A stretch of DNA of 64,000 bases from Marinomonas sp. IMCC 4694 (lineage in GTDB: Bacteria; Pseudomonadota; Gammaproteobacteria; Pseudomonadales; Marinomonadaceae). The first letter of the stretch is position 1; each line of letters begins with the position of its first letter. The stretch is from NCBI RefSeq assembly GCF_008122525.1, contig NZ_VSRV01000001.1, positions 930,001-994,000 of the forward strand. Reading direction: 5' to 3'. A program made the translations under genes and the position numbers. Shown here one piece after another: positions 27,658 through 39,021 of this stretch. Below the pieces are notes generated by a model, which was given only the letters and a program-made list of their open reading frames with translations, was not told the DNA's origin and did not search any database.

Positions 27658-28605
27658 ATGAATTTAGATTATCTCCCCTTCGAACAGCCGATTGCTGAAC
27701 TCGAACAAAAAATTGAAGAGTTACGTTTAGTCGGTAACGATAACGAGCTGAATATCAGCGATGAAATCAGCCGCCTTGAAGATAAAAAAATAGCCCTGAC
27801 AAAAAGTCTATTTAGTAACCTAGGGGCATGGGAAGTTTCTCAATTAGCACGTCACCCAAAGCGCCCATATACATTAGACTACATTAAACACGTTTTTACG
27901 GATTTTGAAGAAATGCACGGAGATCGTCACTACGCAGACGATCGTGCCATTGTTGGTGGTATTGCACGTTTAGAAGGTCGCCCTGTGATGGTGATTGGTC
28001 ACCAGAAAGGTCGTGAAGTAAAAGAGAAAGTCCTTCGTAATTTTGGTATGCCTCGTCCAGAAGGTTACCGTAAAGCACTGCGTCTTATGGAAACGGCCGA
28101 GCGTTTTAATATGCCCATTGTGACGCTAATCGACACACCTGGGGCGTATCCGGGAATCGGTGCAGAAGAGCGTGGTCAAAGTGAGGCGATTGCCTTTAAT
28201 TTGGCGGTGATGTCACGGCTTAAAACACCGATCATTTCTACCGTAATTGGTGAGGGTGGTTCTGGCGGTGCATTGGCGATTGGGGTTTGTGATGAGCTTA
28301 TGATGCTGCAATACGGCACGTATTCCGTTATTTCACCGGAAGGTTGTGCGTCTATTTTGTGGAAAAGTGCGGATCGTGCATCGGATGCCGCAAAAGCTAT
28401 GGGTATTACGGCGTCACGTTTGCAAGAGCTGGGATTAGTCGACACTATTATTCCTGAGCCTTTGGGTGGGGCACATATTGCACATGAAGACATCGCGCAC
28501 AGCTATAAACAGAATGTGATTGCCGCCTTGGATCGTATGGAAGCATTGACAACAGAAGAGTTGTTGGCACGTCGTTACAAGCGCCTAATGTCTTACGGCT
28601 TGTAA
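27658..28605 (+). CDS. accA: Acetyl-CoA carboxylase carboxyltransferase subunit alpha
   Basis: 315 residues, expected length. With AccD it transfers carboxyl from biotin to acetyl-CoA, making malonyl-CoA. It has the N-terminal coiled segment [19 protein letters not shown], then [32 protein letters not shown] and [15 protein letters not shown] (oxyanion glycines). It is separated from dnaE by 123 bases that may hold a promoter, and followed by a terminator. Confidence 0.97.
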   Translation: MNLDYLPFEQPIAELEQKIEELRLVGNDNELNISDEISRLEDKKIALTKSLFSNLGAWEVSQLARHPKRPYTLDYIKHVFTDFEEMHGDRHYADDRAIVGGIARLEGRPVMVIGHQKGREVKEKVLRNFGMPRPEGYRKALRLMETAERFNMPIVTLIDTPGAYPGIGAEERGQSEAIAFNLAVMSRLKTPIISTVIGEGGSGGALAIGVCDELMMLQYGTYSVISPEGCASILWKSADRASDAAKAMGITASRLQELGLVDTIIPEPLGGAHIAHEDIAHSYKQNVIAALDRMEALTTEELLARRYKRLMSYGL

Positions 28606-28620
28606 GCTGCGTTTTGTGTA

Positions 28621-28650
28621 AAGAGCCTCCTTTTTAGGGGGCTTTTTTGT
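28621..28650 (+). terminator. Rho-independent terminator after accA
   Basis: AGCCTCC pairs with GGGGGCT (one G-T pair) around TTTTTA, then six Ts. It lies 15 bases after the accA stop. Confidence 0.88.
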
Positions 28651-28675
28651 TAATTAATTATTTATTGTGATTGAT

Positions 28676-29968
28676 ATGTTGTCGACCCTTCGTCCTATAC
28701 TTTCCACTTCTCCGTTATGTTTTTGCTCTGAGTGGATAGACGCTGTATTTGCTCAATACCATCGTATTTGGGTCGGTTTTAGTGGTGGAGTGGACTCTCA
28801 TGTGTTGTTGCATGCTTTAGTGACGCAACTCAATAGGGAGCAAATGCGCGCATTAGGCGTGATTCATGTTCATCATGGCTTGAGCGAGCACGCTGATGAA
28901 TGGCTGGCTCATTGTGCTGCTGTGTGTCATGGGCTGGGCGTGTGTTTTGTATCAAAACACGTGTCTGTCAACGATCAAGCGTCGCTTGAAAATGCCGCTC
29001 GAAACGCTCGCTATTGTGCGTTCCAGCAAGAAATGGGCGAGGGCGATGCGCTATTGCTTGCCCATCATGCCGGCGATCAAGTCGAAACGGTGTTGTTTCG
29101 ATTGTTAAGAGGCACAGGTGGGAAAGGGTTGTCTGGTATTCCTTATCAACGAGCTTTGGCTAAGCGCGATGCCACCTTGATTCGTCCTTTGTTGCAAGTA
29201 GATAAAGCGAGCATAGAAGTGTACGCGCTTCAGCATGGTTTGCAGTGGATTAGCGATGAGTCTAATAAAGACGAACGTTTTACGCGTAACTTTTTACGTC
29301 AAAGTGTACTGCCTACATTAAAGCAACGCTTTCCTCAAATGATGCAAAGTGTCGGGTCCACCGCGCAACGAGTAGCAACGGATTATACGATGTTGGCGAT
29401 GTTTGCTGATCAGCAGCTCGATGTTTGGTGTTGCCAAAATGGTAGCCTGCCTTTGCGCCATATTGTTGATCGGCCTCATGATGAGCGGCTTTTTTGGCTG
29501 CGTTATTTTTTATCGCGCTGGGGGGTGTCCTTGCTGCACAGTCAGCTAATCAGTATTGATGAGATGTTTCTCAGTACAGAAGATAAACAGCCCACCCTGG
29601 TGTTTTCTTATGGGCGTCTCATGCGTCACCAAAATGAACTCTATGTATTGCCGCCGGATCAGCCAGTGCTATTGGGCTTGCTGAAAAGCGGCGACCTATT
29701 GAGGCGTCCCTTTGATACGGTTTTGCTACAAGACTGTCTGTGCTGCGAGCTGCGGCAACGACCTCAAGGGGCCAGTTTGATCATGCCAAACGGGCATCGG
29801 CGCAAACTGAAAAAATGGCTCAATGATCAACAGATTCCAAGCTGGTGGCGTGAGCATCTCCCTTATGTGTTTCAAGGAGATGTTCTTGTTGCAATTGGTG
29901 ACCTGTGGCGGCATCCTGACTGGCATGGTCAGATTGAGTGGAGCTTAGACCCTTCATTGCCCTTGTAG
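28676..29968 (+). CDS. tilS: tRNA(Ile)-lysidine synthase TilS
   Basis: 430 residues from the ATG at 28676 (an in-frame GTG is three codons upstream). TilS converts C34 of the CAU-anticodon tRNA-Ile to lysidine, so that it reads AUA. The PP-loop SGGVDS is at residues 36-41, followed by VHHGLSEHADEW and LAHHAGDQVETVLFRLLRGTGGKGLSG. The C-terminal substrate-binding part (about 340-430) is present, so it is the long E. coli-like form. The upstream neighbour accA is conventional. Confidence 0.95.
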   Translation: MLSTLRPILSTSPLCFCSEWIDAVFAQYHRIWVGFSGGVDSHVLLHALVTQLNREQMRALGVIHVHHGLSEHADEWLAHCAAVCHGLGVCFVSKHVSVNDQASLENAARNARYCAFQQEMGEGDALLLAHHAGDQVETVLFRLLRGTGGKGLSGIPYQRALAKRDATLIRPLLQVDKASIEVYALQHGLQWISDESNKDERFTRNFLRQSVLPTLKQRFPQMMQSVGSTAQRVATDYTMLAMFADQQLDVWCCQNGSLPLRHIVDRPHDERLFWLRYFLSRWGVSLLHSQLISIDEMFLSTEDKQPTLVFSYGRLMRHQNELYVLPPDQPVLLGLLKSGDLLRRPFDTVLLQDCLCCELRQRPQGASLIMPNGHRRKLKKWLNDQQIPSWWREHLPYVFQGDVLVAIGDLWRHPDWHGQIEWSLDPSLPL

Positions 29969-30030
29969 TTGCTCTTCTAATGGTTCTTTTCGTTACCCCT
30001 TTTAGTGATCTAGTACGAGATCCTATTTAT

Positions 30031-30711
30031 CTATACCTTTAGTTGCCAATCGGCGTGGTGCTGATAGCCGGCAACCAATGCTGCGTTCAGACCATCACTT
30101 TGTTTAATTCTGTCCATGGCTTGTTCATGGCTGAATTTCCACACGGACATATGGCGCTTTGCTAAGCGCTCAATCGCGATTTCAACGGGAACGTCCAAAA
30201 ACCACTGCTCATCGAATAGGGCTTTTGACTCCTGCCATCCATCCTGTTGATGCAGTAAATAGAGGCCTTCTATTAATACCACCTTGATGTCTTGGTGAAT
30301 GCTCTGATCGTTTTCAATGGGGTCGCCAAGGGCATGGTCGAAGCTGGGCCACAAAATACGGTCTTGTTGATACGCTTGTTTGATGCTCTTAACGCGCGCT
30401 ATAAACGCTTCGCTATCAAATGTCCAAGGGGCGCCTCGCCGAGCAAAGGCATCTTCCGCGTTCGGAAGGGCCTGCAGTTGAGCTTTTGAAAGGTGAAAGC
30501 CATCCATGGAAAGGCATATTACTTGCTCTTGTGCATGCGTTGAAAGGCATTGATGTAAATGGCTTGCCAATGTACTTTTCCCAGAGCCTGGGCCACCTGT
30601 TAGGCCAATTAATGTACGTTTTGGTTGGTTTAGTGCTTGGTGTATTTTGTCGAGCGCCACTGGCACATCAGCAGAGTGTGCGAAGCCGTTGAGGCTGTCG
30701 AATGCAGGCAT
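30031..30711 (-). CDS. P-loop nucleoside/sugar kinase-like protein (YggC/FrcK type)
   Basis: 226 residues with a Walker A GLTGGPGSGKST (about 36-47), SMDGFHLS and a Walker B-like VVLIEGLYLL. This is the uridine kinase/pantothenate kinase-like fold of the E. coli YggC and rhizobial FrcK group. The substrate is not deducible. FrcK is linked to fructose transport, but no sugar transporter lies nearby. It begins the accessory block between tilS and pyrG and is convergent with tilS. Confidence 0.8.
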   Translation of the reverse strand: MPAFDSLNGFAHSADVPVALDKIHQALNQPKRTLIGLTGGPGSGKSTLASHLHQCLSTHAQEQVICLSMDGFHLSKAQLQALPNAEDAFARRGAPWTFDSEAFIARVKSIKQAYQQDRILWPSFDHALGDPIENDQSIHQDIKVVLIEGLYLLHQQDGWQESKALFDEQWFLDVPVEIAIERLAKRHMSVWKFSHEQAMDRIKQSDGLNAALVAGYQHHADWQLKV

Positions 30712-30843
30712 GTTTCTTCCTAATTGATAAGCGGTGTTGTGGTGTGTACTTTATCGCATGTATTTCGTCGGGTCATGCTCAATTGCAGTGAACTGAGTAA
30801 TGGCATCACGCGTAATAGTATAAAACAACCGAGGTGTTCTCTC

Positions 30844-31140
30844 ATGCTACTCAAAGACTTAAAGAAAATGACCCACGTAGATAAGGTTAAACTGCATTCA
30901 TTGGAATCCAATTTGTACCAGTTGTCCGTGGTAATTGACGGTAAAGAAGAGTATATCCAAACAGGGAAAGGGCGGTTTTTAACCAGTCATAACAAGCTGG
31001 AGCTGCAAACCTTATTCAAAGATAAAACCGTGGGGGCAATGGTGCTGTGTCATAAAAGCGCTTACGACGAAATGGTTGGCCAGCCTGTTGGTACAGGCAA
31101 TTATTTGGAAGTGCCGCTTGGTAATGCGCACTTGGGTTAG
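30844..31140 (+). CDS. DUF6482-like small protein, 98 aa
   Basis: 98 residues. The start is the ATG at 30844, with GAGGTG 8 bases upstream, rather than the first in-frame start at 30724. No signal or membrane segment is present. The pattern VKLHSLESNLYQLSVVIDG...LCHKSAYDEMVG matches the small DUF6482 proteins of Pseudomonas and marine relatives, by my recollection. Function unknown. Its stop overlaps that of the convergent GntR regulator (shared TTAG). Confidence 0.7.
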   Translation: MLLKDLKKMTHVDKVKLHSLESNLYQLSVVIDGKEEYIQTGKGRFLTSHNKLELQTLFKDKTVGAMVLCHKSAYDEMVGQPVGTGNYLEVPLGNAHLG

Positions 31141-31889
31141 TCGTGCGGGTTGGTCGGTGTGTTTTTTGAACGCAACCCTGAGCCATTAATCACATGCAAT
31201 GTGTCATTATCTTCTTTTCTTTCTGAAAATGTTTTTGCGTAACCCAGTGTAGCATTGGCATGTTCTCGCATAATGGCCTCTGCTCGGCTGCCTTTGCCTT
31301 CTTTGATGGCGTCAAAAACCGCATGATGTTGCATATGAGCAAAGTTAAAACGTCGAAATTCTGATGCTAAATTACGCTGATCAAAAACCAGAGCGCTGAC
31401 TGAGGCAAAAGGCAAATGTTCATTGCGGCTTAAGGCGATGGTGATGGCGGGATTTTGACTGGCTTCAATTATAATGTGGTGAAAGCGCTGGTTAATATCG
31501 TGATATTGCGCAAGGTCTTCTTCATTGATACGGCCATCAGCAAAGAGCGTGTCGCCTTGTTGTAGTAACGCTTGCAGCTCATTGCTTTGTGATGTTGAAA
31601 GTGAATTTTCGGCCGCTTGTCTTGCTGCCAGCCCTTCGAGTACCCCTCTTACTTCCACTGCGCCACTTATTTCGGCGTGAGTCACTTGTCGGACGATAAA
31701 GCCACGCCCCGATAATTTGGTTAGTAATCCTTCTTGTTCCAATGTTCGAAAGGCTATGCGTATGGGAGTTCGTGATACGCCAAGCTGTTCGGATGTGGGG
31801 ATTTCAGCAAGACGTTGTCCAGAGGCCAGTTCGCCAGACAAAATCATTTGTCGCAAACGCCCAATGACCTGCTGTCCTGGTTTGCTCAT
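31137..31889 (-). CDS. vanR: GntR/FadR-family regulator, probable VanR
   Basis: 250 residues from the ATG at 31889 (a GTG lies one codon before). The N-terminal winged HTH (about 5-75) has GQVIGRLRQMILSGELASGQRL and VSRTPIRIAFRTLEQEGLL. The C-terminal FCD domain (about 85-220) has VRGVLEGLAARQAAEN and the metal/ligand His patterns HDINQRFH and HHAVFDAIKEG. It is divergent from vanAB, with VanO-like palindromes between. In Caulobacter and pseudomonads VanR represses vanAB and is released by vanillate. Assignment rests on context plus operators. Confidence 0.85.
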   Translation of the reverse strand: MSKPGQQVIGRLRQMILSGELASGQRLAEIPTSEQLGVSRTPIRIAFRTLEQEGLLTKLSGRGFIVRQVTHAEISGAVEVRGVLEGLAARQAAENSLSTSQSNELQALLQQGDTLFADGRINEEDLAQYHDINQRFHHIIIEASQNPAITIALSRNEHLPFASVSALVFDQRNLASEFRRFNFAHMQHHAVFDAIKEGKGSRAEAIMREHANATLGYAKTFSERKEDNDTLHVINGSGLRSKNTPTNPHD

Positions 31890-31950
31890 CACGGTTGCCT
31901 TGTTAGTGGTTGAAACATTGATGATAGCGAAATCCTCGTCAGAAAGTAAT

Positions 31951-31962
31951 GATGGGATCCAG
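31951..31962. promoter_or_regulatory. Degenerate VanO-like site, vanR-proximal
   Basis: GATGGGATCCAG shares the GGATCC core and 8 of 12 positions with ATTGGATCCAAT. It lies 62 bases upstream of the vanR ATG, suitable for autoregulation. It is weaker than the two other sites and could be chance. Confidence 0.4.
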
Positions 31963-32017
31963 TAGTAAGCCGGTGGTGTGGATTATATCGCAGACATATC
32001 GTATTCATTATGGTTAT

Positions 32018-32029
32018 ATTGGATCCATT
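32018..32029. promoter_or_regulatory. VanO-like operator, one mismatch
   Basis: ATTGGATCCATT differs from ATTGGATCCAAT at one position. Its centre is 52 bases upstream of the exact site at 32070-32081, close to five helical turns, which would suit cooperative or looped binding. Confidence 0.7.
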
Positions 32030-32069
32030 TTTAATATAGTTTTCTTGTTTTACGTTTAAAATCTACTAT

Positions 32070-32081
32070 ATTGGATCCAAT
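32070..32081. promoter_or_regulatory. Exact VanO operator ATTGGATCCAAT
   Basis: A perfect 12-bp palindrome identical to the core VanR operator known from Caulobacter. It overlaps the likely vanA promoter, just after the -10-like TACTAT at 32064-32069, and ends 29 bases before the vanA ATG. Binding there would block transcription. Confidence 0.85.
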
Positions 32082-32110
32082 TAAATAAAAATAATAGCAG
32101 GAGAGAGTTC

Positions 32111-33202
32111 ATGAATCAGCCAACTTACCCTAAAAATACTTGGTATGTAGCCGCTATGGCCGAAGAGGTGGCGGGCAGTAAGCCTCTTGGTCGTCAGGTT
32201 TGTGGAGAGAGCATTGCTTTTTATCGTTCCCACAAAAATGAGATTGCTGCGGTGTTGGACTTTTGTCCTCATCGTGGGGCCGCTTTGTCTTTAGGTTATG
32301 TCGAAGACGGTCTTTTGGTGTGTGGTTATCACGGCTTAAAAATGGGCGCTGATGGCAAAACCAAAGAGATGCCTTTGCAGCGTGTTAAGGGCTTTCCCTG
32401 TATGAAATCTTATGCGGTTGAAGAGCGTTATGGCTTTATTTGGGTGTGGCCGGGCGATCAATCTCTAGCGGATAAAGCGCTGATTCCTCATTTAGAGTGG
32501 GCGGTCAATCCAGAATGGGCCTACGGTGGTGGTTTGTATCACATTAATTGCGATTACCGTTTGATGATCGATAATCTGATGGATTTGACTCATGAAACCT
32601 ATGTTCATGCGAGCAGTATTGGTCAAAAAGAAATCGACGAGTCCCCTGTATCCACTGTCGTTCAAGGCGAACAAGTTCTGACAACACGATACATGGACAA
32701 TATTATGGCGCCACCATTTTGGAAGGCGGCGTTACGTGGTAATGGTTTGGCAGACGAAGTGCCGGTGGACCGTTGGCAGATTTGCCGATTTACTCCGCCC
32801 TCTCATGTGATGATTGATGTGGGGGTTGCTCATGCCGGCAACGGCGGCTTTGATGCACCGGCCGACAAAAAAGCCAGCAGCACAGTTGTAGACTTTATTA
32901 CGCCAGAAACAGAAACGTCGATTTGGTATTTCTGGGGCATGGCGCGTAATTTCAAACCAGATGATCAGGCGTTGACTGAGACCATTCGAGAAGGGCAGGG
33001 GAATATATTTGCCGAAGACTTGGAGGTGTTAGAGCGTCAACAGCAAAACTTACTGGCTTTCCCAGATTATCCTTTATTGAAATTGGATATTGACGCTGGC
33101 GGTGTGCAATCTCGACGCATTATTGATCGCATTATTGCGAAAGAAAATGCCGCGAATGTGTCGGTTCAAACAATAGCTCCCCTTCAAACTGTGTCATTTT
33201 AG
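32111..33202 (+). CDS. vanA: Rieske aromatic O-demethylase oxygenase, VanA-type
   Basis: 363 residues. The Rieske [2Fe-2S] ligands are C52/H54 (CPHRGA) and C71/H74 (CGYHGL). The mononuclear iron site is in MDLTHETYVHAS (D158, H161, H166). VanA demethylates vanillate to protocatechuate with electrons from VanB. It starts downstream of two VanO-like operators, with GGAGAGAG before the ATG. No protocatechuate ring-cleavage genes lie in the window. Related Rieske demethylases act on other methoxy-aromatics, so the substrate is inferred from the VanR/VanO context. Confidence 0.88.
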   Translation: MNQPTYPKNTWYVAAMAEEVAGSKPLGRQVCGESIAFYRSHKNEIAAVLDFCPHRGAALSLGYVEDGLLVCGYHGLKMGADGKTKEMPLQRVKGFPCMKSYAVEERYGFIWVWPGDQSLADKALIPHLEWAVNPEWAYGGGLYHINCDYRLMIDNLMDLTHETYVHASSIGQKEIDESPVSTVVQGEQVLTTRYMDNIMAPPFWKAALRGNGLADEVPVDRWQICRFTPPSHVMIDVGVAHAGNGGFDAPADKKASSTVVDFITPETETSIWYFWGMARNFKPDDQALTETIREGQGNIFAEDLEVLERQQQNLLAFPDYPLLKLDIDAGGVQSRRIIDRIIAKENAANVSVQTIAPLQTVSF

Positions 33203-33240
33203 TGGGCAAAAAAAATCGATTTTTGAGTTGGGAGTAATGC

Positions 33241-34200
33241 ATGATTTCTGTTGTGGTTAAAAACGTAGTCAAAGAAACCCGTGATATTGTGCGGTTGGTG
33301 TTGGGGAGTGAGGATGGGGGGGCATTACCATTCTTTGAAGCTGGCGCACACATTGATGTGCATTTACCCAGTGGCTTGATTCGCCAATATTCCCTGTGCA
33401 GGTTGTCAGTAGAGGCGCAATATTATGAGATAGCAGTTTTAAAAGATGCTCACTCACGGGGAGGGTCTGCAGAGGTGCATCAGTTGAAAATTGGCGACAT
33501 TTTATTCATCAGTGCGCCTAAAAATCACTTTGCTCTGGTTGATGGAGGGTCTCGTCACAGCGTTTTAATTGCGGGTGGTATTGGGGTGACCCCGTTATTG
33601 CCGATGGCGCAGCAGCTTCGTCATTTAGGACAATCTTTTGAATTTCATTATTGTGGTAGAACGTCTGAAACCGCCGCTTTTACCGCCGCTCTCAAGAACG
33701 GTTCTTTTGCAGATAACATGCACTTTCATTTTAGCCAAGAGGCTGAGTCGGGTCGAATGGAGGTGTCGAGGGTGTTGTCTGGACAGGCGGAAGGGGCAGT
33801 GCTGTATATCTGCGGCCCTGCCAGCTTTATTGAGGAGGTATTACAGCAAGCTCGTGCGCTGGGATGGCCGGAGGATTGTTTGCACCGCGAGTTTTTCTCT
33901 GCTCCCGCCTTGAATGAACATCGTGAAGGCAACGACGCATTTCAAATTAAAATTCATAGCACAGGTGAGATTTTGCATGTTGCTGCGGATGAAAGCATGT
34001 TTGAGGTGTTGGATAAACATGGTGTGTTTGTGCCCGTTTCCTGTGAGTCAGGCGTTTGTGGCAGCTGCCAAACGGGCGTTGTTTCTGGTGTGCCCGATCA
34101 TCGAGACGTATTTTTAACAGACAAAGAGCATCAGGCTGGTAAGTTAGTAATGCCCTGTTGTTCGCGCGCCCTAACGCCTGTATTAGAGTTGGACTTGTAA
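33241..34200 (+). CDS. vanB: Vanillate demethylase reductase, VanB-type
   Basis: 319 residues. Order: flavin domain with RQYSLCRLS (about 48-56), NAD-binding with AGGIGVTPLLPMAQ (about 115-128), then a plant-type [2Fe-2S] ferredoxin domain with CESGVCGSC (C268, C273, C276) and a later Cys in MPCCSRAL. This is the phthalate dioxygenase reductase architecture. It passes electrons from NADH to VanA. It lies 38 bases after vanA, in one operon. Confidence 0.92.
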   Translation: MISVVVKNVVKETRDIVRLVLGSEDGGALPFFEAGAHIDVHLPSGLIRQYSLCRLSVEAQYYEIAVLKDAHSRGGSAEVHQLKIGDILFISAPKNHFALVDGGSRHSVLIAGGIGVTPLLPMAQQLRHLGQSFEFHYCGRTSETAAFTAALKNGSFADNMHFHFSQEAESGRMEVSRVLSGQAEGAVLYICGPASFIEEVLQQARALGWPEDCLHREFFSAPALNEHREGNDAFQIKIHSTGEILHVAADESMFEVLDKHGVFVPVSCESGVCGSCQTGVVSGVPDHRDVFLTDKEHQAGKLVMPCCSRALTPVLELDL

Positions 34201-34238
34201 GGCTGTGTAATTCCTCTATCCATAGGGTGATTAATCTG

Positions 34239-34276
34239 TCACTCAATGTAAAACAGCCGTGTTTTACATTGAGTGA
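34239..34276. repeat. Perfect 16-bp inverted repeat between vanB and pyrG
   Basis: TCACTCAATGTAAAAC (34239-34254) and its exact complement (34261-34276) surround a 6-base loop AGCCGT. There is no T-run downstream, so it is not a classical terminator, though it could end vanAB transcription as a factor-dependent or processed hairpin. It marks the right edge of the accessory block. Confidence 0.75.
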
Positions 34277-34368
34277 GTGGCGTTGCGATGTTATTATTTT
34301 CCCCCGTCCAGAAGGCGTAATCATCAGTGTCTTCAAATCTCTTTTTTTTCTATTTTAAGGCGGGTTAA

Positions 34369-36009
<1,641 letters not shown>

Positions 36010-36033
36010 GTTGAGCAAACGGACTGTTTGTGA

Positions 36034-37362
<1,329 letters not shown>

Positions 37363-37377
37363 TTTTGCCTTGATCTG

Positions 37378-37410
37378 AAAAAGGGAGAACTTAGTTCTCC
37401 CTTTTTTTAT
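37378..37410 (+). terminator. Rho-independent terminator after eno
   Basis: AAGGGAGAAC (37381-37390) pairs perfectly with GTTCTCCCTT (37394-37403) around TTA, flanked by A- and T-runs. Confidence 0.94.
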
Positions 37411-37473
37411 ATTTTTTTTATTCATTTCCTTTGATAATAGGGCGTGTATTTTTCTTCGGTCATTGAGGGTGTT

Positions 37474-37752
37474 ATGGCGCGTTTGTTATTGGTCTTTTTT
37501 GTCTGTGCCATTGGCTATCAATCCTATCATCTGTACTTTGGTGAGCAGGGCATTAAGCGTCAAGAAGAGCTGGCAAAGCAAATAGCCTACCAGGAGCGTA
37601 TTAACCTGCGTTTAAAACATCGAAACCAAGCGTTAAGAGCGCAAGTGAATGACCTTCGTTTAGGAGAAGAGGCCGTGGAAGAACACATTCGTACAGAGCT
37701 TCAATACATAAAAGAAGGCGAGGTGTTTTATCGTATGGTCAATAAAAAATGA
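37474..37752 (+). CDS. ftsB: Cell division protein FtsB
   Basis: 92 residues from the ATG at 37474 (GAGGGTGTT upstream); the frame is open from 37444. Short N-terminus, one membrane helix (about 3-20), then a coiled coil with many Glu/Lys/Arg (about 28-70). It joins FtsL and FtsQ in the divisome. The gene between eno and ispD is the conserved context. It overlaps ispD by 4 bases. Confidence 0.92.
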   Translation: MARLLLVFFVCAIGYQSYHLYFGEQGIKRQEELAKQIAYQERINLRLKHRNQALRAQVNDLRLGEEAVEEHIRTELQYIKEGEVFYRMVNKK

Positions 37753-38462
37753 GCCAAGGCTTATGGGCGATTATTCCTGCGGCCGGCATTGGTCAGCGGA
37801 TGCAAGCGAATTGTCCTAAACAATATTTGCGGCTTGCTGGGGGCACTATTTTAGATCGCACGATTGATGTTTTTTTATCGAATTTAAACGTCGCGGGCGT
37901 TTTGGTCGGAATCAGTGACGGCGATACTTATTGGCGCCAGTCTACATGGTGCCAGCACGATCGTGTTACATTTTATGCTGGTGGAAAAGAGCGCAGCGAT
38001 ACCGTTCAGCAGGGGTTGCGTTATCTTATGGATTTGACTGGTGATCTTGAACAAGATGTTTTGGTGCATGATGCCGCGCGTCCGCTGTTAAGCCAAACTG
38101 CATTGAATCGTATTATCGAGCATCGCTCTGCACAGGGCGCTATTTTGGCGATGCCAGCGAAAGAAACGGTGAAACAACAACGGATCAATATTCAGCAGGT
38201 TGAAACAACATTAAAGCGTGAGCACATTTGGTTAGCGCAAACACCGCAAAAGTTTCCTGCTCAGGCGTTGCTGAATGCATTAGAAAAAGCCCATGCACAA
38301 AATGTGGTGGTTACCGATGAGTGCTCTGCGATGGAATGGGTCGGTTGGCAGCCTGATTTAGTGATGGGGGAGAGTCGCAACATAAAAGTGACTTTACCTG
38401 AGGATTTGCTTATAGCAGAGGCGCTTTTTTCTTATCTTTTAGCGACTCCGTCGAAAGATTAA
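37749..38462 (+). CDS. ispD: 2-C-methyl-D-erythritol 4-phosphate cytidylyltransferase
   Basis: 237 residues. It makes CDP-ME from MEP and CTP. The glycine-rich [21 protein letters not shown] (nucleotide site) starts the protein; VHDAARPL and [15 protein letters not shown] are family marks. ATG overlaps the ftsB stop (ATGA). Confidence 0.96.
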   Translation: MSQGLWAIIPAAGIGQRMQANCPKQYLRLAGGTILDRTIDVFLSNLNVAGVLVGISDGDTYWRQSTWCQHDRVTFYAGGKERSDTVQQGLRYLMDLTGDLEQDVLVHDAARPLLSQTALNRIIEHRSAQGAILAMPAKETVKQQRINIQQVETTLKREHIWLAQTPQKFPAQALLNALEKAHAQNVVVTDECSAMEWVGWQPDLVMGESRNIKVTLPEDLLIAEALFSYLLATPSKD

Positions 38463-38499
38463 ACGATCGAATGTCATTTACAGCATAGGAGTAATCATC

Positions 38500-39021
38500 A
38501 TGATGCCGTTTCGCATTGGTCATGGTTTTGATGTTCATAAATTTGGCGAAGGTGATCACGTAATAATAGGAGGAGTGTCTATTCCTCACTCACATGGATT
38601 GATTGCCCATTCCGATGGCGACGTGGCTCTGCACGCATTGACCGATGCCTTGTTAGGTGCGGCGGCGTTAGGGGACATAGGGAAACACTTTCCGGATACC
38701 GACGTCGCTTTTGCAGGCGCTGATAGCCGCCTTTTATTGAAGCGTGCTTATCAGGAAATTCAAGTGCTTGGTTTTCATGTGGGTAATGTGGATGTCACTA
38801 TTATTGCTGAGTCTCCCAAAATGCGCCTTCACATCGATGCAATGCGAGCGAATATCGCCGAAGATTTGGCTATCGATATCGATTCTGTGAATGTGAAAGC
38901 GACGACCACCGAGAAGCTGGGTTTCACTGGCCGCAAAGAAGGGATTGCCGTTGAAGCCGTCGCGCTTCTTTTTAATCCCGCCTATTTAAAGCAAGCTGAT
39001 GCAAATCAAGGTGCTGTATGA
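38500..39021 (+). CDS. ispF: 2-C-methyl-D-erythritol 2,4-cyclodiphosphate synthase
   Basis: 173 residues, about 14 more than E. coli IspF because of a C-terminal tail ([16 protein letters not shown]). Zinc ligands are in GFDVHKF and [19 protein letters not shown]. Two adjacent ATGs (38500 and 38503) are possible; AGGAG upstream serves either. It overlaps truD by 4 bases. IspD, IspF and Dxr in this window cover three steps of the MEP pathway. Confidence 0.95.
   Translation: MMPFRIGHGFDVHKFGEGDHVIIGGVSIPHSHGLIAHSDGDVALHALTDALLGAAALGDIGKHFPDTDVAFAGADSRLLLKRAYQEIQVLGFHVGNVDVTIIAESPKMRLHIDAMRANIAEDLAIDIDSVNVKATTTEKLGFTGRKEGIAVEAVALLFNPAYLKQADANQGAV

Noticed and set aside
29969..30030. GATCT...AGATC dyad between tilS and the kinase gene as a terminator
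   Set aside because: Five base pairs and no T-run on either strand; too weak to call.
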